Assembly: GCF_038719015.1 (NCBI RefSeq)
Contig: NZ_CP152276.1
Coordinates: forward strand, 1,932,001 to 1,996,000
Origin: Nguyenibacter vanlangensis
GTDB taxonomy: Bacteria; Pseudomonadota; Alphaproteobacteria; Acetobacterales; Acetobacteraceae
Direction: 5' to 3'
Length of the DNA: 64,000 nucleotides
Below, piece by piece: positions 44,515 through 53,781 of the stretch. Position 1 is the stretch's first letter. The number at the start of each line of letters is the position of its first letter. The notes under the pieces were generated by a model. It worked only from the letters and a program-made list of their open reading frames with translations, was not told the DNA's origin and did not search any database. The position numbers and the translations under genes were made by a program.

Positions 44515-47500
44515 CAAGCTCAGTCGACATTCGCGCTCATCTCGTCGATCTGTTTCGCCGCGATCTCATCGGCCCCGGCCCGCAGGACGCCGATCTTGCG
44601 ACCGAGCGGCTGAATGAGAGCCCTTCGCGCTGGTATTTGACCGGCTTCCTCGCGCCGGCTGAAGATCCGCTCGGTCTTGAAGGCGAGGATGACGACGACG
44701 ATCCATCGGCCCAGGAGGAAATGGAGATCGACGTCGAGGAGTCCGACACCGACGGCGCTGGAGGCGCGGCTGGCGACAATGAGGAGCCGGAGACGCCAAA
44801 CACCAAGCGTCGATTTCTTCCTTCATCCATCGGATTGACGGTTCTACTCGCGCCGGATGTCACCGAGATCGAAGCGCTTGTCTCTTGGGGCGACTACCGC
44901 ACTGAGCCACCCCTGCCGGAAAGCGTGCTGTTGCCCGAGCCGCTTCCAGAAGAAGAAGTCGGCGAGGACGGCAAGCCCAAGCGCGGCGCGCGACCGATGG
45001 TGGACTGGGTTCGCATACCCAAGGCACAGACGGTGCGCGTTCCGGTCGTGGATGGGCGCGGCGTGCCGGTTGTCGTCCCCGAGAGTGCCGCTGAGCAGCG
45101 GCGCGGCGGCGGGCTGGTGTTGGAGACCCACTCTCGGCTGTTCAGCTACCAGACCCCGGAGGGGACGACGGAGACAGTCCGCGCGCTCACGGTCTTTCTC
45201 GTGAACCGCCGCCTGACGGTCCATCGGTTTTACTCCGACGTCAGCTTCATATTCCAGGCGCGGCTCGAACTCGTTTGCGAGCGTGGCTTCCGTCCTCGTC
45301 GCGACCTCTCCGGCTACAATTCGCAGGACTGGGATTTGCGGGTCGGCGATCTCCACTATCGCGATGTTCTTGAATGGGCAGTGGGTCGCAACATTGCCGC
45401 TGATTGGGAGACCAGCGAGGAATGGAATGCGCCAGTTAAGCGCGTCTGGACCAATCCCCTGCCGACTGCCGAGGTGGAGCGGGTCGCGCCCAACGAGGAT
45501 GCCAGCCTGAAGACCGCCGTCACCTTCGGCATGGAGCCTCTGGCGCAAGTCGCGGACGCCGGAGGCGCGGCTCTGGCGCAGGCGCTCGGCCAGCTCCCAA
45601 AGCTCTACGAGCTATGGATCGACGCGGAACGGCTCAAGCTGCCGTCGCTCGCGCCGCGACGCGGCCAGACCGGTGCCCATCTGATTGCCGAGATGGAGGC
45701 GGCGAAAGACCGGATCGCCGCCGGTATTCAACTCCTGGCGCAGAACGACAAGGCGCGCTCGGCATTCCGGTTCATGAACCTTGCAGTCGCCATGGCGGCG
45801 CGCCGCAGGAATGCTGGCGCTTCGGGGGACCCGCAAGCGATGCCGACGCCAACGTGGCGACCGTTCCAGCTTGCCTTCATCCTGCTCAATCTCTCCGGGC
45901 TGGCGGAGCGGACGCATCCGGATCGCGAGATCGCCGATCTCTTGTTCTTCCCAACCGGCGGCGGCAAGACGGAGGCCTATCTCGGTCTCGCTGCCTTTGT
46001 CATCGCCCATCGACGCCTCTCGGGGGCGGGCTTGCTTGGGGCAGGTGTGGCCGTGATCATGCGCTACACCCTGCGGTTGCTGACGCTCGATCAGTTGGCC
46101 CGTGCCGCCGGCGTAGTTTGCGCGCTCGAATTGATGCGGACCGATCCGGCCAATGCCAGCGAGCAAGGCCGCTGCTTACTCGGTGATTGGCCGATCGAGA
46201 TCGGCCTGTGGGTCGGTTCGGATGCGTCGCCCAACAGGCTCGGGGGGCGTGGCAAGTCGGACGAAACCACGGCTGTCGGTCGGGTGCGGCGTTTTCGGAA
46301 CGGTCGAGACAAACGCGCGCCAGCGCCGCTAAAGGCGTGCCCTTGGTGCGGCACGGAATTCACGCCTTCGTCCTTCGCCTGCATGCCTAACGAGCACGCA
46401 CCGACAAACCTTGAGATACGCTGTGCCAATTCGAATTGCGACTTCAGCCGCAATCGGCCACTGCCTGTCCTCACGGTTGATGAGCCGATCTACCGGCGCT
46501 TGCCCGCATTCCTGATCGCGACGGTGGACAAGTTCGCGGCGCTCCCCTGGGTGGGTGAGACCGGCGCCTTCTTCGGTCATGTCGATCGCTTCGCGGCTGG
46601 CGCGGGCTTCTACGGTGCGGCCGAGCCAGGCGAAGGGCAGCCTTTAGGCAACGGTTGGTCGCTCGACCCGCCCGACCTCATCATCCAGGACGAGCTGCAC
46701 CTCATTTCCGGTCCGCTCGGAACGGTCGCGGGCCTCTACGAAGCGGCGATCGACCAGTTGGCGTCCCGTCGATACGGCGAGCGTGTCGTGCGCCCGAAGA
46801 TCGTCGCTTCGACCGCGACGGTGCGCCGAGCCACGGACCAGATCGCCGCTTTGTTCGATCGCAAGACGACCAGTATCTTCCCGCCCTCCGGGATCGATCG
46901 GACTGACAGCTTTTTCGCCCGGACCGTGCCGGCGACCAAAGACCCGGCACGTATGTATATGGGCATCGCCGCCCAGGGCCGGGGGCCGAAGCTGGTGTTC
47001 CTACGGTCGCTTACCAGTTTGCTGGCAGCGGCGCAGGCTGAGTTCGATGCCAATACCGTAGCCGGTGGCGGCAGCAATCCGGCCGATCCTTACATGACCG
47101 CTGTCTGCTACTTCAACGCGCTGCGCGAGTTGGGCGGAGCGCGGAGGATCGTTGAGGATGAGGTCCGGGATCGCGCGGCGCGCTACGGGGCGCAGCGCCA
47201 CCGGATCGACCCTCCCGATCGTCCCTTTGCCGATCGACGCATTAAGGAACCGATGGAGCTGACTTCGCGCGTTTCGACGGATGAGGTCGCGAAGGCCAAG
47301 CAACGGCTGGAACTGCGCTTTGGGGCGGGGGCCGATCCTGTCGACGTGGCGCTTGCCACGAACATGATCTCGGTCGGTCTCGACATCACCCGCCTCGGTC
47401 TCATGCTCGTCCAAGGGCAGCCGAAGACAGCGGCAGAGTATATTCAGGCGACCAGTCGAGTCGGCCGCGATCCCGGACGCCCTGGATTGGTGTTGGCGGT

Positions 47501-48056
47501 GCTGAATATGCACAAGCCACGCGACCGCATGCACTTTGAGCAATTCGGCCAATTCCACCGGACGTTCTATCGCGCTGTCGAGGCCACCAGCGTAACACCC
47601 TGGGCTGCTCGCGCGCTGGATCGCGCGCTTGCGGCTGTCGTCGTCGCAGCGGCACGGCATATCGATTCGACGCTGACGCCCGAGACGGCCGTCGTCGCCT
47701 TCAAGAATAACCCGGCAGTACGGACTACTGTCCGCAATGCGATCCTGGCGCGAGCCCCCGCAAGCATGGTCGCGGGCGGCCACGCGACATTGGGTGCCGC
47801 GATAGATGCTATCGCCGATGCCTGGATCACAACCGCCGATGATCAATCGGCAGGAGGCAACACATTTGCCTACGCCCAGAAGAAGAGCCCCCACCGCTTG
47901 CTGCACATGCCGCTCGATGGGGCGATCCCGAACCTTTCCGATCAACACCGGTTGTTTGTGGCAGGACGATCAATGCGGGACGTGGAGGCCAGCGTCGATT
48001 TGAAGGTCCGTGACCCTCGCGGCCAAAAGATAGCCAATGCGGATGACCTCGCATGA
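44511..48056 (+). CDS. drmA: DrmA, DISARM helicase
   Basis: This 1181-residue protein has DrmA hallmarks: an acidic N-terminal insert (residues about 60-95), Walker A PTGGGKT at 481-487, the unusual Walker B QDELHLISG (DELH at 727-730), a zinc ribbon formed by Cys610/Cys613 and Cys638/Cys643, and motif VI QATSRVGRD starting at 979. DrmA forms the DNA-binding DrmAB complex that recognises phage DNA with a 5' overhang. Its ATG overlaps the PIN stop and its stop overlaps drmB (ATGA both times), so PIN-drmA-drmB are translated as a coupled unit. Confidence 0.87.
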   Translation: MTSSVDIRAHLVDLFRRDLIGPGPQDADLATERLNESPSRWYLTGFLAPAEDPLGLEGEDDDDDPSAQEEMEIDVEESDTDGAGGAAGDNEEPETPNTKRRFLPSSIGLTVLLAPDVTEIEALVSWGDYRTEPPLPESVLLPEPLPEEEVGEDGKPKRGARPMVDWVRIPKAQTVRVPVVDGRGVPVVVPESAAEQRRGGGLVLETHSRLFSYQTPEGTTETVRALTVFLVNRRLTVHRFYSDVSFIFQARLELVCERGFRPRRDLSGYNSQDWDLRVGDLHYRDVLEWAVGRNIAADWETSEEWNAPVKRVWTNPLPTAEVERVAPNEDASLKTAVTFGMEPLAQVADAGGAALAQALGQLPKLYELWIDAERLKLPSLAPRRGQTGAHLIAEMEAAKDRIAAGIQLLAQNDKARSAFRFMNLAVAMAARRRNAGASGDPQAMPTPTWRPFQLAFILLNLSGLAERTHPDREIADLLFFPTGGGKTEAYLGLAAFVIAHRRLSGAGLLGAGVAVIMRYTLRLLTLDQLARAAGVVCALELMRTDPANASEQGRCLLGDWPIEIGLWVGSDASPNRLGGRGKSDETTAVGRVRRFRNGRDKRAPAPLKACPWCGTEFTPSSFACMPNEHAPTNLEIRCANSNCDFSRNRPLPVLTVDEPIYRRLPAFLIATVDKFAALPWVGETGAFFGHVDRFAAGAGFYGAAEPGEGQPLGNGWSLDPPDLIIQDELHLISGPLGTVAGLYEAAIDQLASRRYGERVVRPKIVASTATVRRATDQIAALFDRKTTSIFPPSGIDRTDSFFARTVPATKDPARMYMGIAAQGRGPKLVFLRSLTSLLAAAQAEFDANTVAGGGSNPADPYMTAVCYFNALRELGGARRIVEDEVRDRAARYGAQRHRIDPPDRPFADRRIKEPMELTSRVSTDEVAKAKQRLELRFGAGADPVDVALATNMISVGLDITRLGLMLVQGQPKTAAEYIQATSRVGRDPGRPGLVLAVLNMHKPRDRMHFEQFGQFHRTFYRAVEATSVTPWAARALDRALAAVVVAAARHIDSTLTPETAVVAFKNNPAVRTTVRNAILARAPASMVAGGHATLGAAIDAIADAWITTADDQSAGGNTFAYAQKKSPHRLLHMPLDGAIPNLSDQHRLFVAGRSMRDVEASVDLKVRDPRGQKIANADDLA

Positions 48057-49918
48057 CCAAGAACGCACAGCGTCTGAGCCAACTGATTTCCACCTTCGGG
48101 CCGGGAGCCATGATCGACTTGCCGACAAGGTCGGTTGTGGTCGCCGGGCTCGAATTTTGGGACATGCCGCCCACCTCTTTCGCGACCATCTCGGAGCCGC
48201 GGCTGACGGCGAGACTGGAACAGATCCTCAAGGATCAGGGACGTCTAGACCCGAACAGCAGCCTGTCTCTGCGCACCCCGCCGATTGCACCGGACAGCCC
48301 GACCGCACTGCCAGCCGGAGTTACCGCGCCGATCTTCCCGACATGGTTCGTCTGTGAGTTGGCCGACGTCTTGACCGTGGGCTCCGGAACGATCCGGCGC
48401 CGTCGTCTCGTGCGATGGCAGGACCTGGACACCAGAGGGCGCCGTCGCTTCATTTTTGACGACGGGCGAAAATCGGATGTGACACCAATCCGGTTCGTAG
48501 CAGCTTGCGAAAAAGGCCATTTGCAGGACATCGACTGGCGGTGGGTCGTCCATGGGCCGGTCCAGTGCCAGGAGCCGCTTTGGGTCGAGGAAAAAGGGAC
48601 GAGCGCGGACCCTGCCGACACGAGCATCGTATGCGGCTGCGGTAAGAACCTTTCGCTTCAGGACGCCTTCCAACCTGGGCGTTTGGGGAAATGCCAGGGC
48701 GAGCGGCCCTGGTTGCTGGATCGGGATCCTGACGGCTGCGGGGAAAATCTGAAGCTTCTCACCCGGACAGCTACGAACACCTACTTCCCGCAAGTCTACA
48801 CGGTTATCTCGTTACCGAGCGCGGTGGATGATTTGACCCGATTGGTTGGTGAACTCGCAGGCGAACTGACGAACGTCGCGTCAGCCCAGGACGTCGCTAT
48901 AGCCAAGAAATTCAACAACAAAGTATCCGCGTCGCTCGGCACTTACAGTGACGATGAGATTTTCGAACGCCTCGAACGCCTTCGTGCGGGAGCACAGGCC
49001 GATGCGTCCCGGTCTCCCAAGATGTCCGAGTTCGACGTGTTCGCGAGTGGCCACCAACAAATCGGGCAAAATCACCCGACAGCCAAGCTCTACGCGGAAA
49101 CTCTTCCGCGGACGGCATGGGTTGACTCAAGTGTCAGTGTTGACACCTCGGCCATAAAGAACCTCGTCGCCGTTCATCGCCTGAGAGAGGTGTCGAGCCT
49201 GTACGGCTTCACGCGATTCGAAGCCGCACCCACGAGTTCGGACGGCGACATCGAGGACATCCAACTGGCCGTTCGCGGTGCGCCGATCTCGCGGGGAGCA
49301 GACTGGTTGCCTGCCATCGAGCAATTCGGCGAAGGGCTCTTCATCCACATTGACGAGCAGGCGGTGAACCGCTGGCTTCAGACCCCTGACGTCGTCAGCC
49401 GCCAGGCAAGTCTGCTTCGCGGTTACGGACATTGGCGTACCAGATTCTCTGGAGGCGCCCCGAACTATCCGGGAACGGCCTATACGCTGCTCCACTCGCT
49501 CTCTCATGCCTTGATGGCCGAGATCGCGCTCGACAGCGGATATCCCGCGAGTTCTCTGAAGGAACGCATCTACGCACTCAGTGACGCCGGCAACGGCGGT
49601 GTTCCTGTGAGATGCGGAATCTTGATCTACACGGCAACGCCCGGCGCTCAAGGTACATTGGGCGGGCTCGTCGCTGCCGGATCGCGATTCTCCAGCATTC
49701 TGCGAAGTGCGCTCGATCGGCTGATGATCTGCTCGAATGACCCGGTTTGTTCGGACCATGAGCCGGATGGCCGCAGCGGGGACAGGGCAACCCACGGTGC
49801 TGCCTGTCACGGGTGCCTGCTCATCGCGGAAACGAGTTGCGAGATGCGGAACTTGTTCCTTGACAGAAGTTTACTGATTCAAACAATGGCACATCATCAA
49901 TCAAATTTTTTCGATTGA
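48053..49918 (+). CDS. drmB: DrmB, DISARM DUF1998 protein
   Basis: This 621-residue protein starts ISTFGPGAMIDLP, the conserved DrmB opening, and ends with a DUF1998 region (LLHSLSHALMAEIALDSGYP; GILIYTATPGAQGTLGGLV). The cysteines CSNDPVC and CHGCLLIAETSC are likely zinc ligands. DrmB partners DrmA in loading onto foreign DNA. The coding region ends 84 bp before the converging copG gene; no phospholipase-D gene (drmC) follows, and none lies elsewhere in the window. Confidence 0.87.
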   Translation: MTKNAQRLSQLISTFGPGAMIDLPTRSVVVAGLEFWDMPPTSFATISEPRLTARLEQILKDQGRLDPNSSLSLRTPPIAPDSPTALPAGVTAPIFPTWFVCELADVLTVGSGTIRRRRLVRWQDLDTRGRRRFIFDDGRKSDVTPIRFVAACEKGHLQDIDWRWVVHGPVQCQEPLWVEEKGTSADPADTSIVCGCGKNLSLQDAFQPGRLGKCQGERPWLLDRDPDGCGENLKLLTRTATNTYFPQVYTVISLPSAVDDLTRLVGELAGELTNVASAQDVAIAKKFNNKVSASLGTYSDDEIFERLERLRAGAQADASRSPKMSEFDVFASGHQQIGQNHPTAKLYAETLPRTAWVDSSVSVDTSAIKNLVAVHRLREVSSLYGFTRFEAAPTSSDGDIEDIQLAVRGAPISRGADWLPAIEQFGEGLFIHIDEQAVNRWLQTPDVVSRQASLLRGYGHWRTRFSGGAPNYPGTAYTLLHSLSHALMAEIALDSGYPASSLKERIYALSDAGNGGVPVRCGILIYTATPGAQGTLGGLVAAGSRFSSILRSALDRLMICSNDPVCSDHEPDGRSGDRATHGAACHGCLLIAETSCEMRNLFLDRSLLIQTMAHHQSNFFD

Positions 49919-50002
49919 TGCGACAGTAGAGGTGCAGGGTCCATCCTTCTATGTTGACGCTGGCTTTATAGAAGCATTGCGGGCAGACGATGGACCGCCG
50001 AT
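49919..50002. other. Right border of the DISARM island
   Basis: In this 84-bp gap one plus frame stays open from 49878 to a TAG at 50004-50006 and reads protein-like (FYVDAGFIEALRADDGPPI). It has no start with a ribosome site and is too short to identify. It may be the tail of an earlier cargo gene left at the insertion point, or chance. Confidence 0.3.
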
Positions 50003-50437
50003 TTAGGAATTTTGCTCTTGGCCGATAGGCTCCAAATCCAGCCTGACCTCGTCATCCAGCGTCATCCCACGTGCGAGCCGTCGCCCGACAGCTTCAACAA
50101 AGCCGTCATATCGCTCCCGCCCCTTGCTTTGCGCCGCAGCCAAAGCCGCATCCGGCAGCGGCGGCGTGCTGGTCAGCCAGAACCGCACGAACACGGCGAG
50201 CGATTCATTGGCGATGGTGACCCGTTGTTCCATCCGCTCCAGCTGCCGCGTCATCCGGTCCAGCCGCCGGGCCAGTGCGGCTTCAAGTCGCTCCGCCCCG
50301 TCCGGCGACAGAAATGACGCCAGCGCCGTTTCCACGATCAGCGCCTGCGGTACCTTCTTGCGGGCCGCGTAATCGGCGAGCCTGACGCTGAGATCGGCGG
50401 GTAGCCGGATCGTGTGCTTGATCCGCATGGCAGTCAT
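50003..50437 (-). CDS. CopG/RHH-family protein of the traG-trb cluster
   Basis: This 144-residue protein has an N-terminal ribbon-helix-helix (KHTIRLPADLSVRLADYAARKK) and a coiled-coil-like middle (RLDRMTRQLERMEQRV). It is the CopG-type gene that routinely lies between traG and trbB. ATG at 50437 overlaps the traG stop (ATGA). In this window the downstream neighbour is not trbB but the right edge of the DISARM island. It is a probable regulator of the transfer genes. Confidence 0.85.
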   Translation of the reverse strand: MTAMRIKHTIRLPADLSVRLADYAARKKVPQALIVETALASFLSPDGAERLEAALARRLDRMTRQLERMEQRVTIANESLAVFVRFWLTSTPPLPDAALAAAQSKGRERYDGFVEAVGRRLARGMTLDDEVRLDLEPIGQEQNS

Positions 50438-52416
50438 AGCCCCATCCGGTCGGCAGGATCGAGCGAGACCTGTCGCGCAAGCGCCCGCTCCCCGCGTCTC
50501 ACGGTCTGTGCCCGTGTGGCGTCATCCTCCAATTCCTCGTCGGGCGGCTCGAACTCATGCACCGGCTTCCTCGGTTTGGGCGCGATTTCCTCCTGTTCCT
50601 GCAGTTCCGGCTCACGGCGAATGCCGCCATTGGCGGGGTCGTCGTCTCCGTTACCCGGTGTCGCCGGCTGCACCACGTCGGCCCAATCCCCCGGCGGCTG
50701 CGGTCCGATGGGCGGCGTTCCCTCCGGAGACGCCGACGGTTCGAACCGGGGCGGCGGAAGGATACGCGCGGCCAGTTCGGCATCCTCGAAATAGCGTGCC
50801 TTGCGCGCCCGGATCGGAGAACAGCCGGAGACCAGCACCAGTTCCTCGTCAGGGGAAAGCTGCATGATCTCGCCGGGTGTCAATAGCGGCCGCGCGGTTT
50901 CATGGCGTGTCACCATCAGATGCCCGAGCCACGGCGACAGCCGATGCCCAGCATAGTTCTTCGCGTCACGGATCTCGGTCGCAGTGCCAAGCGCATCGGA
51001 CACCCGCTTGGCGGTCCGTTCGTCGTTGGTCGCGAAACTGACCCGGACATGACAATTATCGAGGATCGAATTGTTCTGTCCGTAGGCTTTCTCGATCTGG
51101 TTCAGGCTCTGGCCAATCAGGAAACTCTTGATGCCGTACCCCGCCATGAAGGCCAGCGCACTCTCGAAGAAATCCAGCCGCCCGAGCGCCGGGAACTCGT
51201 CGAGCATCAGCAGCAACCGATGGCGACGCTTTGCCTCCAGTTCCTCGGTCAGTCGGCGGCCGATCTGGTTCAGCACCAGGCGGACCAGTGGCTTGGTGCG
51301 GCTGATGTCCGAAGGGGGCACCACCAGATAGAGCGTCGCCGGATGGGTGCCAGCCACGAGGTCGCGGATCCGCCAGTCGCAGCGGCGCGTCACATGGGCC
51401 ACGACCGGATCGCGATAGAGGCCAAGGAACGACATGGCAGTGGACAGCACGCCCGAGCGTTCATTGTCGCTCTTGTTCAGCAGTTCCCGCGCCGAACTGG
51501 CAACCACGGGATGGACGCCCTTTTTGCCAAGATGCGGCGTGGTCATCATGGCACGCAATGTGGTCTCAATCGCCCGTTTGGGGTCGGAGAGGAAATTGGC
51601 GACCCCGGCCAGGGTCTTGTCCTCCTCGGCGTAGAGGACATGCAGGATGGTGCCGACCAACAGCGCGTGGCTGGTCTTCTCCCAATGGTTCCGCTTCTCA
51701 AGGGCGCCCTCGGGATCGACCAGCACGTCGGCGATGTTCTGCACGTCGCGGACCTCGCGCTCGCCGCGCCGGACTTCCAGCAGCGGGTTGTAGGCGGCGC
51801 TGGCGAGATTAGTCGGGTCGAACAGCAGCACCGGCCCGAAGCGGACGCGCCATCCGGCGGTCAAAGTCCAGTTCTCGCCCTTGATGTCATGGACGATGGC
51901 GGCACCCGGCCAGGTCAGCAGCGTCGGCACCACCAGCCCGACGCCCTTGCCAGATCGGGTGGGAGCAAAGCACAGCACATGCTCCGGCCCATCATGACGA
52001 AGATAGGCATCAGCGGAGCGACCGAGCACCACGCCATCGGGGGCGAGCAGCCCGGCACGGCGGATCTCCCGCGGGTCTGCCCAGTGCGCCGAACCATAGG
52101 TGGTGGCGCGTTTCTTTTCGCGGGCACGCCACACCGCCATCGTAATTGCGACGATGACGGCGGCAATGCCGCCCGATGCCGCGATGTAACCGCCGGTGGT
52201 GAAGATATCCGGAGCATAGGCGTCATAGGCGAACCACCACCAGAAGAATTCCGGCGGATAATAGACCGACCAGCCGAGCAGCGTGAACCACGAAGCGCCA
52301 AGCTGCGGCTGGAAGCCGAGCCGCCACGCAGTCCATTGCGTCGCGGCCCAGGTGAAAGCGAGGATCAGGGTGTTGACGGAAAACACCGATCCCCAGAGGA
52401 TCTTGGTCTGATTCAT
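50434..52416 (-). CDS. traG: TraG, VirD4-type conjugative coupling protein
   Basis: This 660-residue protein has two N-terminal membrane segments, Walker A APTRSGKGVGL, Walker B LLLMLDEFPALGRLDFF and the VirD4/TraG conserved GQSLNQIEKAYG. It brings the relaxase-DNA complex to the Trb channel. The ATG at 52416 (MNQTK) is favoured; an ATG three codons upstream exists. The C-terminal 120 residues are proline/glutamate-rich and probably disordered. Confidence 0.94.
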   Translation of the reverse strand: MNQTKILWGSVFSVNTLILAFTWAATQWTAWRLGFQPQLGASWFTLLGWSVYYPPEFFWWWFAYDAYAPDIFTTGGYIAASGGIAAVIVAITMAVWRAREKKRATTYGSAHWADPREIRRAGLLAPDGVVLGRSADAYLRHDGPEHVLCFAPTRSGKGVGLVVPTLLTWPGAAIVHDIKGENWTLTAGWRVRFGPVLLFDPTNLASAAYNPLLEVRRGEREVRDVQNIADVLVDPEGALEKRNHWEKTSHALLVGTILHVLYAEEDKTLAGVANFLSDPKRAIETTLRAMMTTPHLGKKGVHPVVASSARELLNKSDNERSGVLSTAMSFLGLYRDPVVAHVTRRCDWRIRDLVAGTHPATLYLVVPPSDISRTKPLVRLVLNQIGRRLTEELEAKRRHRLLLMLDEFPALGRLDFFESALAFMAGYGIKSFLIGQSLNQIEKAYGQNNSILDNCHVRVSFATNDERTAKRVSDALGTATEIRDAKNYAGHRLSPWLGHLMVTRHETARPLLTPGEIMQLSPDEELVLVSGCSPIRARKARYFEDAELAARILPPPRFEPSASPEGTPPIGPQPPGDWADVVQPATPGNGDDDPANGGIRREPELQEQEEIAPKPRKPVHEFEPPDEELEDDATRAQTVRRGERALARQVSLDPADRMGL

Positions 52417-52572
52417 GACGATCACCGATCAAGGAGATCGGCGCCGCTGACTTCAATCCCTGAGTTGAGACAATGGGTTTCCCGGATAGTTCCGGATAAA
52501 AATCGGATCTACCCCCGGACGCCAGATCACTCGACCGAGGGCCGACCGGCGCAGCGATTCCCACTCCACGCG
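52417..52572. other. Gap upstream of traG
   Basis: This 156-bp gap lies between traG and the ParE gene. It probably contains a traG promoter on the minus strand, because the toxin-antitoxin and DUF488 cargo now separate traG from the relaxase gene. I cannot assign a clear promoter or terminator. Confidence 0.35.
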
Positions 52573-52863
52573 TCAGAGATAGTGTTTCGGTTCCTGGCGC
52601 TGATGCAGGACACGAACAATGAAAATCCCCTCATCCGTCTTCCGATAGAACACGGCGTGACTGTCATGGACGAAGCGGAAATAGCCGGGCCGCAGATCAC
52701 CGATATCGGCTCCCATGTCGGGATAGGTCGCCAGCGTCTCGAAGGCCGCATGCAGGTCGAGGATATAGCGCTCGGCCCGCGTCCAACCCCAGTTCCGGAT
52801 CGAAAGCGCGATAATGGCCTGAACGTCGGAATCCGCTTCGCCGGAAAGCGTGTAGCTAGGCAT
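52573..52863 (-). CDS. parE: ParE/RelE-family toxin
   Basis: This 96-residue protein has the ParE fold pattern: N-terminal strand, two helices (SDVQAIIALSIRNWGWTRAERYILDLHAAFETLA), then DMGADIGDLRPGYFRFVHDSHAVFYRKTDEGIFIVRVLH. It is probably a gyrase-poisoning or mRNA-cutting toxin. The start overlaps the antitoxin stop by 8 bp. The pair probably stabilises the element; it sits in the cargo block between traG and the relaxase. Confidence 0.87.
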   Translation of the reverse strand: MPSYTLSGEADSDVQAIIALSIRNWGWTRAERYILDLHAAFETLATYPDMGADIGDLRPGYFRFVHDSHAVFYRKTDEGIFIVRVLHQRQEPKHYL

Positions 52864-53104
52864 CCGTCGCGTCGTGGACCGTCTTCATCGCCGCGAGGAT
52901 GTCGGGGATCGTCCGCTTGCTCACACCGCTCCATTCGCCCTGAACCAGAGCCTCGACCAGAGCCTGCCTTTCCTCGGCCTGTGTCTGGTCACGCCGGATC
53001 AGGTCGCGCACGTAATCGCTGACGCTGGCATATTGCCCGCTGTCGATACGGCGCTGCACCCAATCACGCATCGGATCCGGCATGGATACATTCATGGAAG
53101 CCAT
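52856..53104 (-). CDS. parD: ParD-family antitoxin
   Basis: This 82-residue protein has a ribbon-helix-helix (SMNVSMPDPMRDWVQRRI, SVSDYVRDLIRRDQ) of the ParD/CC2985 type and a C-terminal toxin-binding tail. The ATG at 53104 has GGGAG 7 bases upstream; another ATG two codons earlier is too close to that site. It should bind ParE and repress the operon. Confidence 0.87.
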   Translation of the reverse strand: MASMNVSMPDPMRDWVQRRIDSGQYASVSDYVRDLIRRDQTQAEERQALVEALVQGEWSGVSKRTIPDILAAMKTVHDATDA

Positions 53105-53126
53105 CGTCATTCTCCCTTTGGGTCAC

Positions 53127-53155
53127 GATGGCAGATAATGGCACAATTTGCCATC
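53127..53155. promoter_or_regulatory. ParDE operator candidate
   Basis: GATGGCA (53127-53133) and TGCCATC (53149-53155) form a 7-bp inverted repeat with a 15-bp spacer, just upstream of the parD start on the minus strand; ATGGCA also recurs directly at 53138. The position suits autoregulation by ParD. Confidence 0.45.
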
Positions 53156-53277
53156 ACAATGCCAACCAGCTGCGCTCGTCACTGCTTTCCCAAATGGTCT
53201 ACCTTCTGACAAACTGGGGAGCATGACCGCAGCCGAAACACCTTGACATCACCGTCAAACCAGATTCCAACCTACTC

Positions 53278-53781
53278 ATGGGCAAAAAAAGCACCACTCT
53301 AGCGACGATCGGTTACGAGTCGGCAGACTTGGACGATTTTCTCGCAACGCTGGCGCGCTGCGGAGTAACACGGGTCATCGATATCCGAGAGATAGCGATC
53401 TCCCGGCGTCGTGGATTTGCGAAAAGCGCTTTGTCCTCCGCTCTCTTGAATTCTGGTATCGACTATGTCCACCTCCGCGGCTTAGGGGATCCCAAAGAAG
53501 GAAGACTCGCGGCGCGTTCCGGCGACTATTTTCGCTTTGAACGAGTTTTTCATCAACATATGAAAACAGACGCAGCACAAAGAGACCTGCGTACTGCAGC
53601 CATCCTCGCCGCAGAGGGTGGCGCGTGTCTTCTATGTTTCGAACGGGACTATCGGACATGTCATCGTACGATTGTCGCCCAAGCTCTGTCCAAAATCGTG
53701 CCCCTGACAATACGTAACCTGGGTGTGAGTGCTGGCCTTGCAAAACAGTCCCAATCGGAAAGACTACTCGCGTTTGCCTAA
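53278..53781 (+). CDS. DUF488-family protein
   Basis: This 167-residue protein carries the DUF488 signatures in order: TIGYES near the N terminus, VIDIRE, SRRRGFAKSALSSAL, YVHLRGLGDPKEGRLAA, and CLLCFERDYRTCHRTIVA with its Cys-Cys-His group. DUF488 proteins have no established activity; the Cys/Arg/His pattern suggests a small nucleic-acid or redox enzyme. No good ribosome site is seen, but TTGAC/GTCAA (53243-53258) is a small dyad just upstream. The gene overlaps the next one by 53 bp and both are distinctly less GC-rich than the transfer genes on either side. Confidence 0.75.
   Translation: MGKKSTTLATIGYESADLDDFLATLARCGVTRVIDIREIAISRRRGFAKSALSSALLNSGIDYVHLRGLGDPKEGRLAARSGDYFRFERVFHQHMKTDAAQRDLRTAAILAAEGGACLLCFERDYRTCHRTIVAQALSKIVPLTIRNLGVSAGLAKQSQSERLLAFA

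Noticed and set aside
35023..49995. CGATGGA present near both borders of the DISARM island as target-site duplication
   Set aside because: Seven bases shared over loosely defined borders is expected by chance in this base composition.
49878..50006. Short protein-like plus frame after drmB as a drmC remnant
   Set aside because: It is 42 codons, lacks an HxK motif or any similarity to phospholipase-D proteins, and has no start; at most a scar of unknown origin.
52527..52934. 135-codon minus frame overlapping parE
   Set aside because: It is parE and parD read out of frame; the product has no toxin or antitoxin pattern.
50902..53022. 706-codon plus-strand frame
   Set aside because: Antisense to traG and ParDE; compositionally a shadow.
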